A DNA stretch of 64,000 bases from the NCBI GenBank assembly GCA_029962745.1, contig CM057162.1, positions 10,695,243 through 10,759,242 on the forward strand, written 5' to 3'. The DNA comes from Echinometra lucunter. Lineage: Eukaryota; Echinodermata; Echinoidea; Camarodonta; Echinometridae. The notes beneath the pieces were generated by a model. The model saw only the letters and a list, made by a program, of their open reading frames with translations. It was not told where the DNA came from and ran no database searches. Shown piece by piece: positions 40,320-54,300 of this stretch (the first letter of the stretch is position 1; every line of letters begins with the position of its first letter). The position numbers and the translations under genes are program-made.

Positions 40320-40936
40320 AGTTCTTTCATCCTCCTCCTCAAGTTGAATATAAGGGAGCTTTAGATTGGCGACGCGAGTCCTGTGACGCGGAATCTTGGC
40401 AAAAGTGTTGTTATATATGCGCATGCGCGAGTCAGCTGTTTCCAGTCCATCCTGCATCCTATTTTTCACGACGGTTCTGGGGCCAGTTTACCGTCCTCTC
40501 CAATTTCGCGACATGAAACCTTTTTTTGACCTTTTTATGACGCAACAGTGCTTCATCTTTGTCCATGCGCACTTTGCCTGATTAACTGTGTCTTCCCAAA
40601 CTCTAAAGCCACTTTGCAACACAACGCGAGGAAAGAGTAAGACGTAAGATTGCGCTTCATAGGACTCGCATCACCAATCGAAAGCTCACTATTAAACAAA
40701 TTGAAGGCGATATGTACTTATGATCCCGGGACATAGAAGTCAAGGACATAACAAAGTTTAAGACTTTGAGAGTTCTGTTTTTGCATCAAGTGTACATGTA
40801 TATAGCCCTGTGATCACTGTGTGGGAATGCAGGAGTACATTGTAACTGTTACATTGTCTTTTCTATGCAAGGTGGACAATGTGAGACTATAATTACTTTC
40901 ATGTCAATTTTCTTTTTTCTCAACAAAACTGTACGT

Positions 40937-41414
40937 TTAAAGGCATTGGCTAACTTTGTGAGCAGCCGATTCAAAAAATTCTCAAACTAAGATGAAATGT
41001 GTGTATGAGTACTAGTATTTGTACTCGAAAACCCTGAAGCCAACTGCAATTTGGAATGAAAAACTGTTAGTAAGATTCAAACAGGGATTTTATCGTTTTT
41101 GGTCACAGAGACATTAAAATAAGGGGATCGTCTTGCTCAAATTCAAAAAGACCGTTGTCTACCTCCCTCTGCGTGATACACCAGTGCACACAGTACAGTC
41201 TAGTTAGGCCCATGTCTAGTCCATGCAACAAACCCTTATATATTTATCAAACAGTGGTTCACATTTTTGATATTTAAAACTACTTCCTGTGGATATTATT
41301 CTTCGAAACTTTCAGACTGGTATTTTTACACTATAACCCTTATGTATATCCCATTTTCAAGTAGCAAAACAAGTTTAAAAAAAAAATTATAACAATGTTA
41401 AACAGTGCCTTTAA
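40937..41414. mobile_element. TTAA MITE, AGGCATTGG family, copy 2 (inverted)
   Basis: TTAA-AGGCATTGGCTAAC at 40937 and a decayed …AGTGCCT-TTAA at 41414. It is a reverse copy of 21418-21911 with the same internal words. Confidence 0.85.
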
Positions 41415-41538
41415 ACATGCTGAGCTTCTTTTTATGCTATTTGATAACACACACACAGGCAAGAAATACGCCCACTCATCCCTGCTCGGTATTCATTTTA
41501 GCAGCCTTCATATGTTTTATCTTGTGATGGTATGACCT

Positions 41539-41702
41539 GGGCCCTGTTGTATAAAAAATGACCATTATTGTAATGGTAACTCTGCCATCAATGGTAACTA
41601 CCATAGTAACATTTCTCAACAACCAATCAAATTCATGGTTTCCATGGTATTTATCGTTGTTGGCAAAGTCACCATCAATGTTAAATTTCATGCAACAAGG
41701 TG
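41539..41702. repeat. Diverged GGGCCC MITE
   Basis: Starts GGGCCCTGTTGTATAAAAAA and has inverted TGGTAACT/AGTTACCA-type words inside. The right end is decayed (ATTTCATGCAACAAGG). Confidence 0.5.
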
Positions 41703-41897
41703 CTGAGCTCATTTTGTAAGTGTACGTGATAGTATGATAGTTCAAAACATTAAAAAGTTTAGAAGTATGAAAAATTCAAAATTGAAATCATTGCATGTTT
41801 TTCCTATTGCAAGTTGGATATTTGGAGATATTTCTATGGTTAGAAAAAAGCAAGTAATAAATAGCATTCATGAGCCTTCCATCTCTCCATTTCCTTC

Positions 41898-42371
41898 TTA
41901 AAGGCATTGGTTAACATGATTTTTTTTAAAATCTCATTTTGTCACTTGAAAATGGGTTAAATTTTAGGGTTATAGTGTATAAATACCAGTCTGAAAGTTT
42001 CAGAGTATAATATCCACAGGAAGTATTTTTGAATATTAGAAATGTGAAGCATTGTTTGAAAAATATATGAGGGTCAGTTGCACGGACTAGACGTAAGGAG
42101 TGCGCATGCGTGCATGGCTCACCGGACCATATATGTGTATTGGCATATCACGTGGCGGAAGGCAGATAATGATATTTTTTATTTCAAGCAAAATGGGCCT
42201 CTTATTTTTTGTCTCTGGATGATAAAATCACTGTTAACTCGCAGTTTTTCATTCCAAATTACGTTTGGTTTCAGCTTCTTTTAGTACAAATACAAGTACT
42301 TATACACATGTTTCATCTAAGTTTGAGAATTTTTTAAATCAGCTGCTCACAACGTTAGCCAATGCCTTTAA
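41898..42371. mobile_element. TTAA MITE, AGGCATTGG family, copy 3
   Basis: TTAA at 41898-41901 and 42368-42371. Inner ends AGGCATTGGTTAAC and GTTAGCCAATGCCT are inverted. Only about 480 bp from copy 2, in opposite orientation. Confidence 0.9.
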
Positions 42372-45128
42372 GATTTTGTGATGAACTGGAACAGTTTCTG
42401 GTTTCTTTACGAGCTTGAAAACTTGGTGCTATTTGACTTACACTAAAAGGCCAAGTAAGAATTTTTATGCTCTTTTGTTTTTGTTATTGTTTACCATGGT
42501 ACTACTGCAGCTAGCTCTTGCTCTGTTAATTTTGGTTTTTTTTTCCTTGAGCCCTCATCACACTATATGATCCAAATGCCACCTGATCATGGAACAAATG
42601 GCATTTTGCATTAAAGTTAATAAACAGTAGTGGTAGCAAAATAAAAGTTATCATGAAACTGCTCAGATTTCCGGTGATTTTCAGTAAAATAATCTAAATG
42701 ATCAGATATCAATTGTCACCTTATACCCTCGCTACAGAACACCCACCCCGATGCTCTCGGCTCAAGGGCGCATAGCGGTTCGCACACACTGCTTACACGT
42801 GTGTGAATTATCAGTGCAGTACCGCACTGAAAACTTGACGTATCTTCCGTTGATAATTTTAGCCATTTCGAAACCAAAATTTTTCAAAAAAAACGTCAAC
42901 TATGTTCGATATTAGTCATTCTACCTCAGTTCATGTAGTTATTTTCATTCCACCTCACAAAGTAGTTAAATATTTTAAGCACCACCTTTCCCACTACTAC
43001 TTATTACCTTTAAGCATAAAAATTTATACAAATAAAATTTATCTTATTTTAAGTTCAAAATAACAACACTAAACTCAAAATTTTGTTTAACTGCAAGCCT
43101 TGTTGTCACAGTAGAGGCCAAATCGGTTTCAAATTGCAGTTGACCGCAGGATTATTGTGAAGTCACAACAGTTTGCAGTGAGTTTATATTTATTGTGACA
43201 GGGAGGCCTGCAAAAGCCAAGAATTTCAATTTTAGTATTCATACGACTATTTGGAACTTTGATCATTAAGATTTTACATGTTTGAATGTTCATAACAAAT
43301 GCTGTAACAAATTCTTCCAAATTCGGATAGCAGACCGCTGATATTGTGGGGTGGGCTTAAATCCTTTTAATGCTCTTGACAAATCAAATTGTTTGACTAT
43401 TGACTTTCTTTTGTTTGAATGTTGGATATGGAAGGGTTTTTCTCTCATTTCTCATTTCACATGAAATGTCAAATAGCAATTAACTCTATTCTTGTTCTGT
43501 TATATGTCCTACTTTCAAAAATATATTTTAAATGGTTTGGATAATTTACATTTCAGTTACTATTTCATACTTTTGAAGACAAAAAGTATAGAACATGAAG
43601 TATAGAACTTCAGGTAAAAACCTGTATTTTGTTACTGAATGAATGCCTACAAATAAAAATGTATAGGTGCTAGCAATTAATACCAGAGTGTTGTTTAACA
43701 AAAAATAAATGATGAAGTAGATACACGTAATAAGTAAAAAAAAAAAATAATAAATAAATAAATAAAGAGGTAAAAAAAAAAAAAAAAACACTTTAGCCAA
43801 ATGGAAGAAACAGTAAAGGCAACTACTTTTTCAAAATATCGCTTATATTTCCATCTATTTATGAACAAATATTATGAAAGTCACTTTGTTGGAGCTATAT
43901 TTGAATGCATACCATAAACTATTTAGCCTTTTTAGTTTGGTATGTATAATAAACATGAAATTTGTTTTCTTGCCATTGTCCTAACTGTGCACTGTGCTTT
44001 AGGCTAAATGGTCAGCTGCAGATAATACAGTGCTATACACTCTTCATGCCTTTGTGAGAATCATCAACTTTCCAGACAGAAGTTGTGTATGTTGACCCTT
44101 TGCACGCGAAAGGTGCAATTTTGCACATTCGTACAATTAAATTCAACAATCGTAATAATTAGTTTTCTTTGTCGCCTTTGTACTTCTAGGGCTGACAGAT
44201 GACTATAATGCTCAAGTAGCATCCATAGAATAGTTATAAGTATCATAGATGCAGTGAGGAAAGCCAGATTCAACGAAAATATCAAACAAACAATGGTCAT
44301 TATTATCCCCTAAGAATTAATTCAGCGTGCAAAGAGTTAATATTCATGCTGCACTTCCCAATTGCTTTCATGGGGCCAAATTGGTGATATACAATGTATG
44401 CTCCCACATGTACCAAAAGACATGTTATCATCTAGGCTCACTAAGCTACAAGTTTACTTTTGATAATTTGTTCTTCTTGCATCAAGGGGTACTCAGCAAC
44501 AAGACCAGGGCCCCGTTTCATAAAACAATATCAATGGCAAGTTGCAATAACTCTGATAGGCTACCGAAATGCCTGCATCTGATTGGCCGAGAGCACACCC
44601 CCAGACATCACCTGCATTTCGTATTGTTTATTGGAAGCAGCTAAAACAAGTAAACAAACAAAACTCTGTGTAGCGCCCTCAAGCATAAAAGCTGGAAGAG
44701 TGTAGCATTTTCAGGGCCCCTGAGGACAGCAGTTTTGATAACTGATTGGGCTACCCTGAAAAAGTAAAACTCAAAATAGATAAAATTGAATTAAAAGTTA
44801 AATGATGTAAGGAATGTATCTTTATGGGAAAGGATCATTTTCTCATGAACACCCTTTAGCAGCAAAAAGTATGTTTTCATGTAAAATACTGTAAAACACT
44901 ATATAAGAGCTTGTAAATCTAGTAGTAGTTAACTTTTGTGGGCATTTTTTAGTTTGAATTCTCAGTTTATGGCTGATATGTTGTACATTGAAGTCAAGCA
45001 GTGTATTTACACCATCAACTCATGATTGTAAAGTCCCTTGTAAATAATGTACATATAATGTCCTTGTCTTTATCATTTATGCTCAAGTGTACTGCAGTAA
45101 ACATGATCATGTTTTGTACATTTAACGA
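42372..45128. other. Intergenic, AT-rich
   Basis: No exon is recognised. Contains A-rich and TAAA repeats (43735-43790) and a truncated GGGCCCCGTTTCATAAAAC MITE at about 44508-44600. Part of it may be an intron of the ROCO gene. Confidence 0.4.
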
Positions 45129-45628
45129 NNNNNNNNNNNNNNNNNNNNNNNNNNNNNNNNNNNNNNNNNNNNNNNNNNNNNNNNNNNNNNNNNNNNNNNN
45201 NNNNNNNNNNNNNNNNNNNNNNNNNNNNNNNNNNNNNNNNNNNNNNNNNNNNNNNNNNNNNNNNNNNNNNNNNNNNNNNNNNNNNNNNNNNNNNNNNNNN
45301 NNNNNNNNNNNNNNNNNNNNNNNNNNNNNNNNNNNNNNNNNNNNNNNNNNNNNNNNNNNNNNNNNNNNNNNNNNNNNNNNNNNNNNNNNNNNNNNNNNNN
45401 NNNNNNNNNNNNNNNNNNNNNNNNNNNNNNNNNNNNNNNNNNNNNNNNNNNNNNNNNNNNNNNNNNNNNNNNNNNNNNNNNNNNNNNNNNNNNNNNNNNN
45501 NNNNNNNNNNNNNNNNNNNNNNNNNNNNNNNNNNNNNNNNNNNNNNNNNNNNNNNNNNNNNNNNNNNNNNNNNNNNNNNNNNNNNNNNNNNNNNNNNNNN
45601 NNNNNNNNNNNNNNNNNNNNNNNNNNNN
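45129..45628. other. Assembly gap, exactly 500 N
   Basis: A run of exactly 500 N. A round number usually marks a scaffold gap of unknown true length. Upstream exons of the ROCO gene may be missing here. The frames overlapping it are artefacts. Confidence 0.95.
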
Positions 45629-48209
45629 GAAGATTCATCTAGTTTAAAGTTAGGTTCCAGATTTTGCTCAATTTCCAACCCTGTGTACAAATGTTGAGCT
45701 TTCCACAGGAGTCAGTGGATGTGTATGGGAGTGTATGCTTACAATGACCATGGACAAAGGACATGAATATCACCTCTTTGGAGTTCCAGTGAGCAAGCTC
45801 CTGGTCTGTAGGTCCAGGGCACATGAATGCTTTAGTAATTATTCATGATGAATTGCCCTGGCCACTGCAAGTCTGAATTCAGGGTAAAGGGTAAAATGCA
45901 AGCACATGGAAAAAGATAGCACATGTTTCCATGTGCTTGCTTAACACTATTGTTTTATTCTTGTCATTATCATCATCATCTACATCAACATCAACAACAA
46001 CATTTTATTTGCCATTTGAATGAATGAAATCACTTCTCAGTACTTTGATTGCTTCAAGATCCATTCAAGATATCTAAGGGCATTAGTTTACAGTTAGTGC
46101 CAGGGGATGAAGGCTAGCTGTGACGGTGTAATTCCTCATGAATAATTGATAATGCATGCATACCCTGGACATTGTCCATCGCTGTTGTGTGAGTATTAAC
46201 CCGTTGAACATGATATGATTTCAGTATAATACACATTTCCCATAGACCCTAGCCCGAGTTATCTCGGGCATAGGGCTCAACGGGTTAAGCACACACTCTC
46301 ACACACACTCATTGACTCTTGTGCAAAGTTTAAGTTTTGTACAGAAGGTTGGAAATTGAGCAAAATCTGAACTCTGACTTAAATAATAATCATGAATTTA
46401 ATAAAACTGATTTATGATATGTTCAAATCATCTCCAACAAAACTGTACACTATTCAGCTATACCCCATATCAATGACAGTATTATCTGAAATATAGTTTT
46501 CCATTTATTAAAGATCAAAAGTGGGAATTTTTTTTAAAACACCTAGTACAACTACTAATACAGCACATGTGCTTCAACTACTGCAACTACATTGTATTAC
46601 TGTTGCTGCTATTATTAACAAAGCCACCGCCACCAACGACAACAGCATCAATGATAATGTCAGTAATAATACCACTTATGATAATAATAATGATAATGAT
46701 AATGATAATGGTGATAATAATAATAGTGACGAGACATTTGAATTCGTCACTGGGGATGAATTAGGTGGTCTGTCAAAGTTTGCTTAGAAATCAATGTCAC
46801 TCTCCTGGTAGAAAATTTTATCAGCTAGAACATATTCGAAGCTCTGTGAGAATCGAGAAGAAATATCAGATGTATTGCTCAGAGAAGAATGGAATATAGA
46901 ATCAAGATTTGAGAAAGAGTTCCGTCCCTTAGAGGATAAACGTAAAAATTTGAAAAATTTACATGCATCCATTTATTGCAAAATTGGACCATGATGCCAT
47001 TGCCATTACCAAAAAGAAACGAACATGCCTTGTAGGGAATTGTCTCAACTACAACATATCCCAGTCCTAGAGAAAATCAACCAACCATAAGTGAAATATC
47101 GTCAATTGCATACAGAAAATATGACGTCACAAATTTAAAATCAAATTTTTGATTTGAGATGAGAATATGATGACTCTGTAACCATAAAAGGATCACTTTT
47201 TCTTCATGGATTCAAATCTATTAGTCATAAGCTTCCAGAAAGTGCAAAAATAGGGGTGTCTCCACCCTTTCAAAGGAGCTATAGCAGATTCTAGAAAGGC
47301 ATGTTGTTACGCATTTTTACATTAATTTCCCCATAAACGCATGCACAGATTTTGAAATTTGGCGTGTGCGTGCGACCTTATGGTGAGTTGAAATTGATTC
47401 TAAATGGTTGAAAATGGTCAAGAAATGTATAAGGAGTGCAAATCGTAAAAAAAAGCACCGTTTATACGTTCTCTATGGGCTGCGCGCAAATAAGGAGCGT
47501 GTGGACACAGACGCATGCAAATTTTTGAAATGCTTAAAATGGCCTGAAACATATGCAAATGAATTTGAGAAGATTCTGAGCATTTTTAATTTCTGCGCAC
47601 ACGCTGACACGCGGACGTACGCATACCCGCATGTCACAGAATATGGAATTGATTGGATTTAAATTACTTTGATCATGCCAAATATGAATGAGAAATGAGC
47701 ATCCGTTATGAAGATATAACCTCAAGGGGATTTACACAAAATGGCGCCTGGATGACGTCACAATGACCAGATGAACATGAAAATAATTGGAAAAGCTAGA
47801 TCTTATTAGGACTGATAACTGGCCAAAATTTCATGCAGTTTGAAGCAGCTAATTCTGAGATTTCGACTCCACAAAAAGTGGGTGGAAGGATAATAATTAT
47901 TTATGAAAATAATAGTAATGTTATTGTTAATAATAATCGTAGTGATGATAATGCTAACTGAAGTAGTAAAACTGATTTAGAAATTATTATATTGGAAAAA
48001 AATTGGTAAATTATTTTGATGATAATATTGATAGTAATACTATAGGAATAATAGTTTCAAAAAATGATGATAATTGATAGAGTTCTGATTAATACTACTA
48101 CTGCTACTTATAATACTAAAGTAATTATGATAATGATGACAATTTCAAAGGTATTAACACATAATACCTGAGCTACAACATGTGCTGGCTGTATTGTTAA
48201 ACATTCCAG
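45629..48209. other. Post-gap flank of the ROCO exons
   Basis: 45635-45690 and about 46330-46385 are inverted copies (GGTTGGAAATTGAGCAAAAT), probably element ends. A small TTAA element lies at 46196-46288 and ATA/ATG microsatellites at 46680-46735. 46755-46860 matches 52288-52390, so a dispersed repeat is shared with the next intron. No Roc or upstream COR exon is recognised. Confidence 0.45.
46196..46288. mobile_element. Tiny TTAA element
   Basis: 93 bp: TTAA-CCCGTTGAACATG to GGGCTCAACGGG-TTAA, with a CCCGAG/CTCGGG inner hairpin. The ends are inverted (CCCGTTGA). Confidence 0.65.
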
Positions 48210-48395
48210 GATGGTATTGTTAGCAAGGCATGGTCAACCCTTGAGGACTATGGCATCTTGGAGGATCGATTGATTGAGCACATGTGGCAGGAATTCAAGG
48301 AAAAGAAGGATGCTTTGGTTGAGCTTATGATGAAGTTTGATCTCATCTGCAAGGCTCCAGCGGACTGGTGCCACCGTCAGGAAATTGGCTGTGAG
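48210..48395 (+). CDS. ROCO exon a: COR domain start
   Basis: 186 bases (62 codons), acceptor ACATTCCAG and donor GGTACAT, phase 0 at both ends. Encodes SKAWSTLEDYGILEDRLIEH and ALVELMMKFDLICKAP. These fit the COR helical segment that follows the WLxDxFrxLI part in this family; that preceding part should lie on an unseen upstream exon. Confidence 0.85.
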
Positions 48396-51300
48396 GTACA
48401 TCCACTCTGGTATACTCTACTGCTAGGCATATTTTATGTTATAGACCTACAGTGTGTGTGTTGCACTGATAGAGCAGCAAATTTTGCATGTTGTAAAGGT
48501 CTTGATTCATTCAGCCAGCTTTAAATGTTGGAAACTCTGTAGAAGATCAAAAGTCGATAAACTCTGCTAAGCACTCTAATCTCAGTAACCTACACTTACG
48601 TGGAATACTCGGTAAATTCATATAACAGGTGCATCTCTTTAGAGGCAATGTGCACATGAGGGAGAAATTTGTCCAAGAGAATACCACCAGCCACCATCAT
48701 ATTATGTGCATTATCCTTTCTGTAAATTCTCATCATGATTTTCCACTTTGTAAGTCTTCTTTATTTACAAGATTTGTGTAATGCATTCTCACAAAAAATA
48801 ATTGGAGTGTGTACAGTATAGTTTACATATTTCATTTGATACTTTGATGAGTTCACAAATTGTGAAAATTTCCTTACCAGCAGCATTACTAAGTACTTGA
48901 AAACAGAAACGGTGCAATAAAATGTAAATTATACATACAAAAAAAAAAGAAATTTGGTGACGTTAATTTTGTCCACTCATAATCCTGCCAAACAAAGTTG
49001 AAGAGGTACATAGGAATCAGCGCAAGGTTGGTCGGTCGGTCAATCTGTTGCAAATTTTGCGGGTCAAACTACTTCCTCATTATTTGAGCAATGTTCATGA
49101 AATATGGGACATGAATTGGTCTTGGGATGAAGATGTGCAAGACATATTTTCAAAGTGTCTGAAACTACGTTGCCTTGGCAATGGCATATTATGGCCATAA
49201 ATCAGAAAAATCTTGTGGATTGAACTACTTCCACATTTTTGAGCAATGCTCATGAAATTTGGCACACACATTGGTCTTGGGATGAAGATGTTCAAACCGT
49301 ATTCTTTCAATGTGTTGGGAACTGTTGCCATGGCGACGGCATATTATGGCAGTGATTCGGGGAAGTTTTGTAGATACATGTATAACTACTTTCTCATTTT
49401 CCAGTTGAGCAATGCTCATGAAATTTGGCACACACATTGGTCTTGGGATGCCATGGCAAAGGCATATTATGGCAATAAATCTGAGAAATTTTGTGGCTCA
49501 AACTACATGTAGAGTATATGTACTTCCTCATTTTTCAAGCAGCGCTTGTGAAATTGGCCACACACATTGGCCTTGAGATGAAAATATGCAAGACATATCT
49601 TTTGAATGTGTTGGAAATTACGGTGCCATGATAACAGCATGATAACAGCATATTATCATGGCATTAAATCAAGGAATAATGCAGATCGAACTTCTTCATA
49701 TTTCGAGCAATGCCATTAAATTTGGCAAACAAATTGGTCATGCAAATATTTATTGTGATGATGAGCAAGACATTTTTTAATGTTTTAGAAACTGCTTTGC
49801 CATTGCAACGGCATATCATAGCAATAAATCATCGGGAAATAAGCAAAAATATACAGTCTATTTATTTTGAAATTTATTCTTGACATTACTTCTTGTAAGG
49901 TCTCAGATAAAACAGCAAAGAGTCCGGAGAAGAGCTACTATGTTCCTTCCAGACTACCTCCACGATGCCAGCAGAAAGATACATTTGAGGTTGATGTGAA
50001 GTCTTCTGTTGAATTCTTCATTGATTTCCATGGGTTTCTGCCAGGTAAAGTATCCAATTTTCCAAGTACTGATCATGGCATGAAATTGAACTGGGCTTCA
50101 CTTAGCTCACCAAACACTTCAAGCCATTTATCCACTTTGATAATAGGTATAATAATAGTAATAATGATAATAATAATGATAATATTGGTAATGATAAGAA
50201 TGATAATAATGGTAGTAATAATTGGCTCGCTGACCACGAAATAAAGTTCCAGGCTTGGAATTGCATTAAGGTTCAGACTACTTTATTCTCTCTTGAAATA
50301 ACAGAAGTAGTAGAACATGTCATATCAGATATCAGACATCAGAATTCAATCTGTAATGAAATAGACAGAGAAAATACAATAAATTAATAAGTATTGCACA
50401 ACTTAAGTTTTGTTTTTTGTGTTCTTTTAGAGTGCGTGTAGCACTGTAGTGTAACTCAAATGACTTGCACTTAGTACAAGTATACGCATACCTCTTGCTG
50501 AATAAAGCCAAAAATTCTGACTATTGATTCTAACATGGAATCATAATTCAAGCAATATTCATCTAACTTGAAGTTCCAGCGCATGCTAGATAATTAAATA
50601 AACCTATAACAATCTATCACTGGTACATCAATAACTCATGCACCAACCAGCTTTAATCAAACTTCATGATTGTTGCAGCTTAAAAAATTAAATTCAATAC
50701 ATAATGTATAAATCTGTGTTTGTATCATTCATAATCATGCTGGTCTGTAATGTATCATACTCTCAAAATTTTCTTTGTAAATCTTGATAAACATAATTCC
50801 CCAAAAGAAACAACAAATATCACTCCAATTTGGTAACTGAATCATTCCAAACACAGTCTATAAATAAACACTTGTTCTTCATAATTCACTTTCAAGAAAA
50901 GACCTTTCCAAGAAAAAAACCCCTTTTCTTTTATCAGAAGTCAAGACTACGACTCCAGTTATATTTGTCATGTTTATAGCCAACAATTCATAATCCTAAT
51001 CAGCTTTTACACATAAGACTTGCATTTAAGCCCTCTCATGGCTGACTTGCCAAATAAATCTGATTTGACTTTGACTTTGACTTTGACTTTGACTTTGAAA
51101 AATACCAGTATTCACTGTATCAAATTAAATAGACCAACTTGTGTAACTTGCTTATTAAAATGACCTTCAAACTTCCTCAGAAAAGAAGATTCAAAAGAAA
51201 CCATCAGTGGGCCAAAAGTTCAAGAGCCAATAATTACCAAATGCTCTGTGACTCTTAAACTCACAAGCCCTGTTACTGACAGACTAATTTTCCTCAGATG

Positions 51301-54300
51301 AACCTCAAATATCATACTGACTCTTGCTTCATGAATAATTAATTAGACTGAAATGAAATTAACACCCTGCCTGATGCACACACAGTGCTTGAACAGTGTA
51401 CACCAAATTAAACCTACACTGACTGACTCAATAACTTCACTGAAAGTCAATTAATATACATATTTGTATGACCAAACTCATCAAAAACTTGGTGTCAGTA
51501 ACTATTATTATGTTCTATAAACATCCTTTTGCATTTATCCCTTTTTATAATGTATGCCAAACAACCATAACACAACAGTACTGTTACTGGCACAGTACGA
51601 TACACGTTCACTTTCGCACATGTTCATATTTACTTCACCTGACAGTACAAAATTAAAAGCTATATTTTCCTTGTTTATAATTACATTATCATTAAACTCA
51701 CTTCTTTGGCCGGAACTAAGAACCTCTGGTGAATCTTCTGGACTCTCTAGAGTCCAAATCCACGGGACAAATGGGGGAAAACTTGGAAAAACTGGGCAGC
51801 CATCCCCAGTGACTTGATGCTCCTATGACGGACGTACAAACAAGTGAAAAAACATGGCTTCGCTAATTAGCATACCAAATTTGCCACGTCCAAAAAACGC
51901 GTTACGGTGTCTTCAAAGTTAAAAGAGAAAATTATTTTGCTCCTTATTACAATACAAAAAAAATCTTTCGCTTAGCGAAACATCCTCCCCCCGGATGAGG
52001 ACTTTTACTGGGCCTCATAAACCTTCAGTTTACATTAAAGTAGAAATAAGAAGGGAATAAATGTCCATGAATTTGGTATCTATGCAAAGCATATGATATT
52101 CATAAGGTGTTTATTCACATGGCAAATCACAAAAGTCTTCTTGCTCCTGGATATCCTTAACTGAAATGTTGAGAAATACCCTCCTCAGTCATAATAGTAA
52201 TTATAGTAATAATGATAATATTGATGATAATGATAATGATAATGGTAGTAATAGTAATAAGAACGAATATGATAATAACAAGACACTGGGGATGAATTGG
52301 GTGGTCTGTCCAAATCTGATTAAAAATCAATGTCACCCCCCCTGTAGAAAATTTTCTCAGCTGTAACATACTTGAAGTTCAGCGAAAATCAACCAGAGAA
52401 TACACATGAAATCTGAAAATGTATTATGCCTCCATTCAACACAATATTAGACCAAGATTCCTAAGTCATGAAAAATATAGGGCAGCCTGATGATAGTAAA
52501 TTTTCTCAGCTGCAACATACTCAAAGCTGGCCAAATATTTTCTTTTTCAAAATGGCCCCCACAGCCCACAAGGGCAGAATCTGAGATGTCACCACATCTA
52601 AATTTTGTTATAAAGTATTGATCTACCTGTTTGGTGAATCTGGTACTTTTTAGATGTAAACTGGGGGCTATTTTTGATTTTTAAAAAAAAAAACCAGCCC
52701 TTTTATCAAATTGAGCCCCTAAATTGTGTTTCCAGAGACATTTATGCCCTGAAACATTTGCATATGGATTACTAATGTCATATTACCTAAAATTAACTTT
52801 TTACAGCAGATTTTTGACTGTGTAAAATGGAAAAGTACCCCTATGGGTCTATTTTTTAAAGGTGGCCCCCATGGCTCCCATGGGCAGAATTTGAGATGTC
52901 GCCTCCTCTGAATTTTTTTTGTACTACATATATCTACACTTGTGCCAAATTTGGTTCCATTAACCCAAAATGCATAGTCAATTGGTCGGCTATGCTGCCC
53001 CACTATAAGCTCGTCATGACACTACATTGTATAAATCATCTAGGGCCCTCAGCTAGACTACAACCACAAACACATTTTACCTTCACACATGTAAAATATC
53101 AGTGCAATAATGTTACTCATATCAAAGGGGGCGGGAGTAGGTGCAGGGGAAGCAGGTGAAAGGGAGTAGCATTTCATGAAATAGCCCTTCTCAAATTTTA
53201 TGGGATGTTTCATTCTATGGCAGATATTTCACAATGAGCTTTGGATACAATTCTATTGCATGGCAATGGAGATCGCGATATTTGTAATTATTTTCACAAG
53301 TGGGCGAGACACAATATCGCTAATGCCTTGTTTTGATGAAAAATGAAGCATTAAAAGAATAAAATTACTTGTAAACAAAATAAAACACCATTGTATTTTC
53401 AGTTGCATACACTGTGGTATGTTTGGCATTTCAAGAGGGAATGAATACCATCCATGTTATCATTTGGCAGGCTTTCTAATTTGAAAGTGCTTTATTTTAT
53501 TGATCACTTACTCTTATCCTGTATATTTACATACAAACAATGTTAGTAATCAGAATCGGTTTCACTTCCCAGTTATAATGGTGTGTAATACAATCTCGTT
53601 AAATGCTGTAAATGCAGAAACATTGATTTTTACAGATTTTGCGCTATTTTCGGTACGTGCGAATATTTGAACTCGTTAAAACATTACTGTGCCTGTTTTC
53701 AACAGACAATGAATTACCCTCCAGCTGATTAATGGTGTTTGAATCCGATTCATTTTAGAGTGTGTGTGCGTGCAGCTGTGTCTGCCATATGCATTTGAAT
53801 GGACAGCGTGCGTGTGAAAAAGTGGAGCCACTAACATGTTCAGTTATTACCCATACAAGACATCTGAGCAGGTCAATTTTCAAATCATATCGACCCAGTT
53901 AAGAGAAAAGTCCATATCAATCAGAAAGCCGGTCCATATTTTTGATATACCACGTTTTTCGCGTACAAGAAATATCTATGCGATCATAAAATGTACAGCT
54001 ATATAGCTAGGGAAGAAAAACAATTGTCTTGCATTCCAATGTGAAATACAATCTTGCACTTTTGGGGGTGAGTAATTGTGCAGCATGAATTTAAGAACTT
54101 GTGCATAATATGTTCTTTAATTACTCAGTGTGAAAAATTAATCGCACACAATTAAAGTTTATAATATACTAAACTCTTTGAAATAGCAGTCCAGTTATGT
54201 GCATTCGTTGTAGGATGTCGTGACTTCATTGTGTCAGTGATGTTTCAATGATGTCACAGATATTCAATGCTCTAGTCATACCTGAGCAGATGACATTGTG

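Noticed and set aside
45001..45690. Frames of about 205-213 codons over the N run
   Set aside because: Filled by N; no real coding information.
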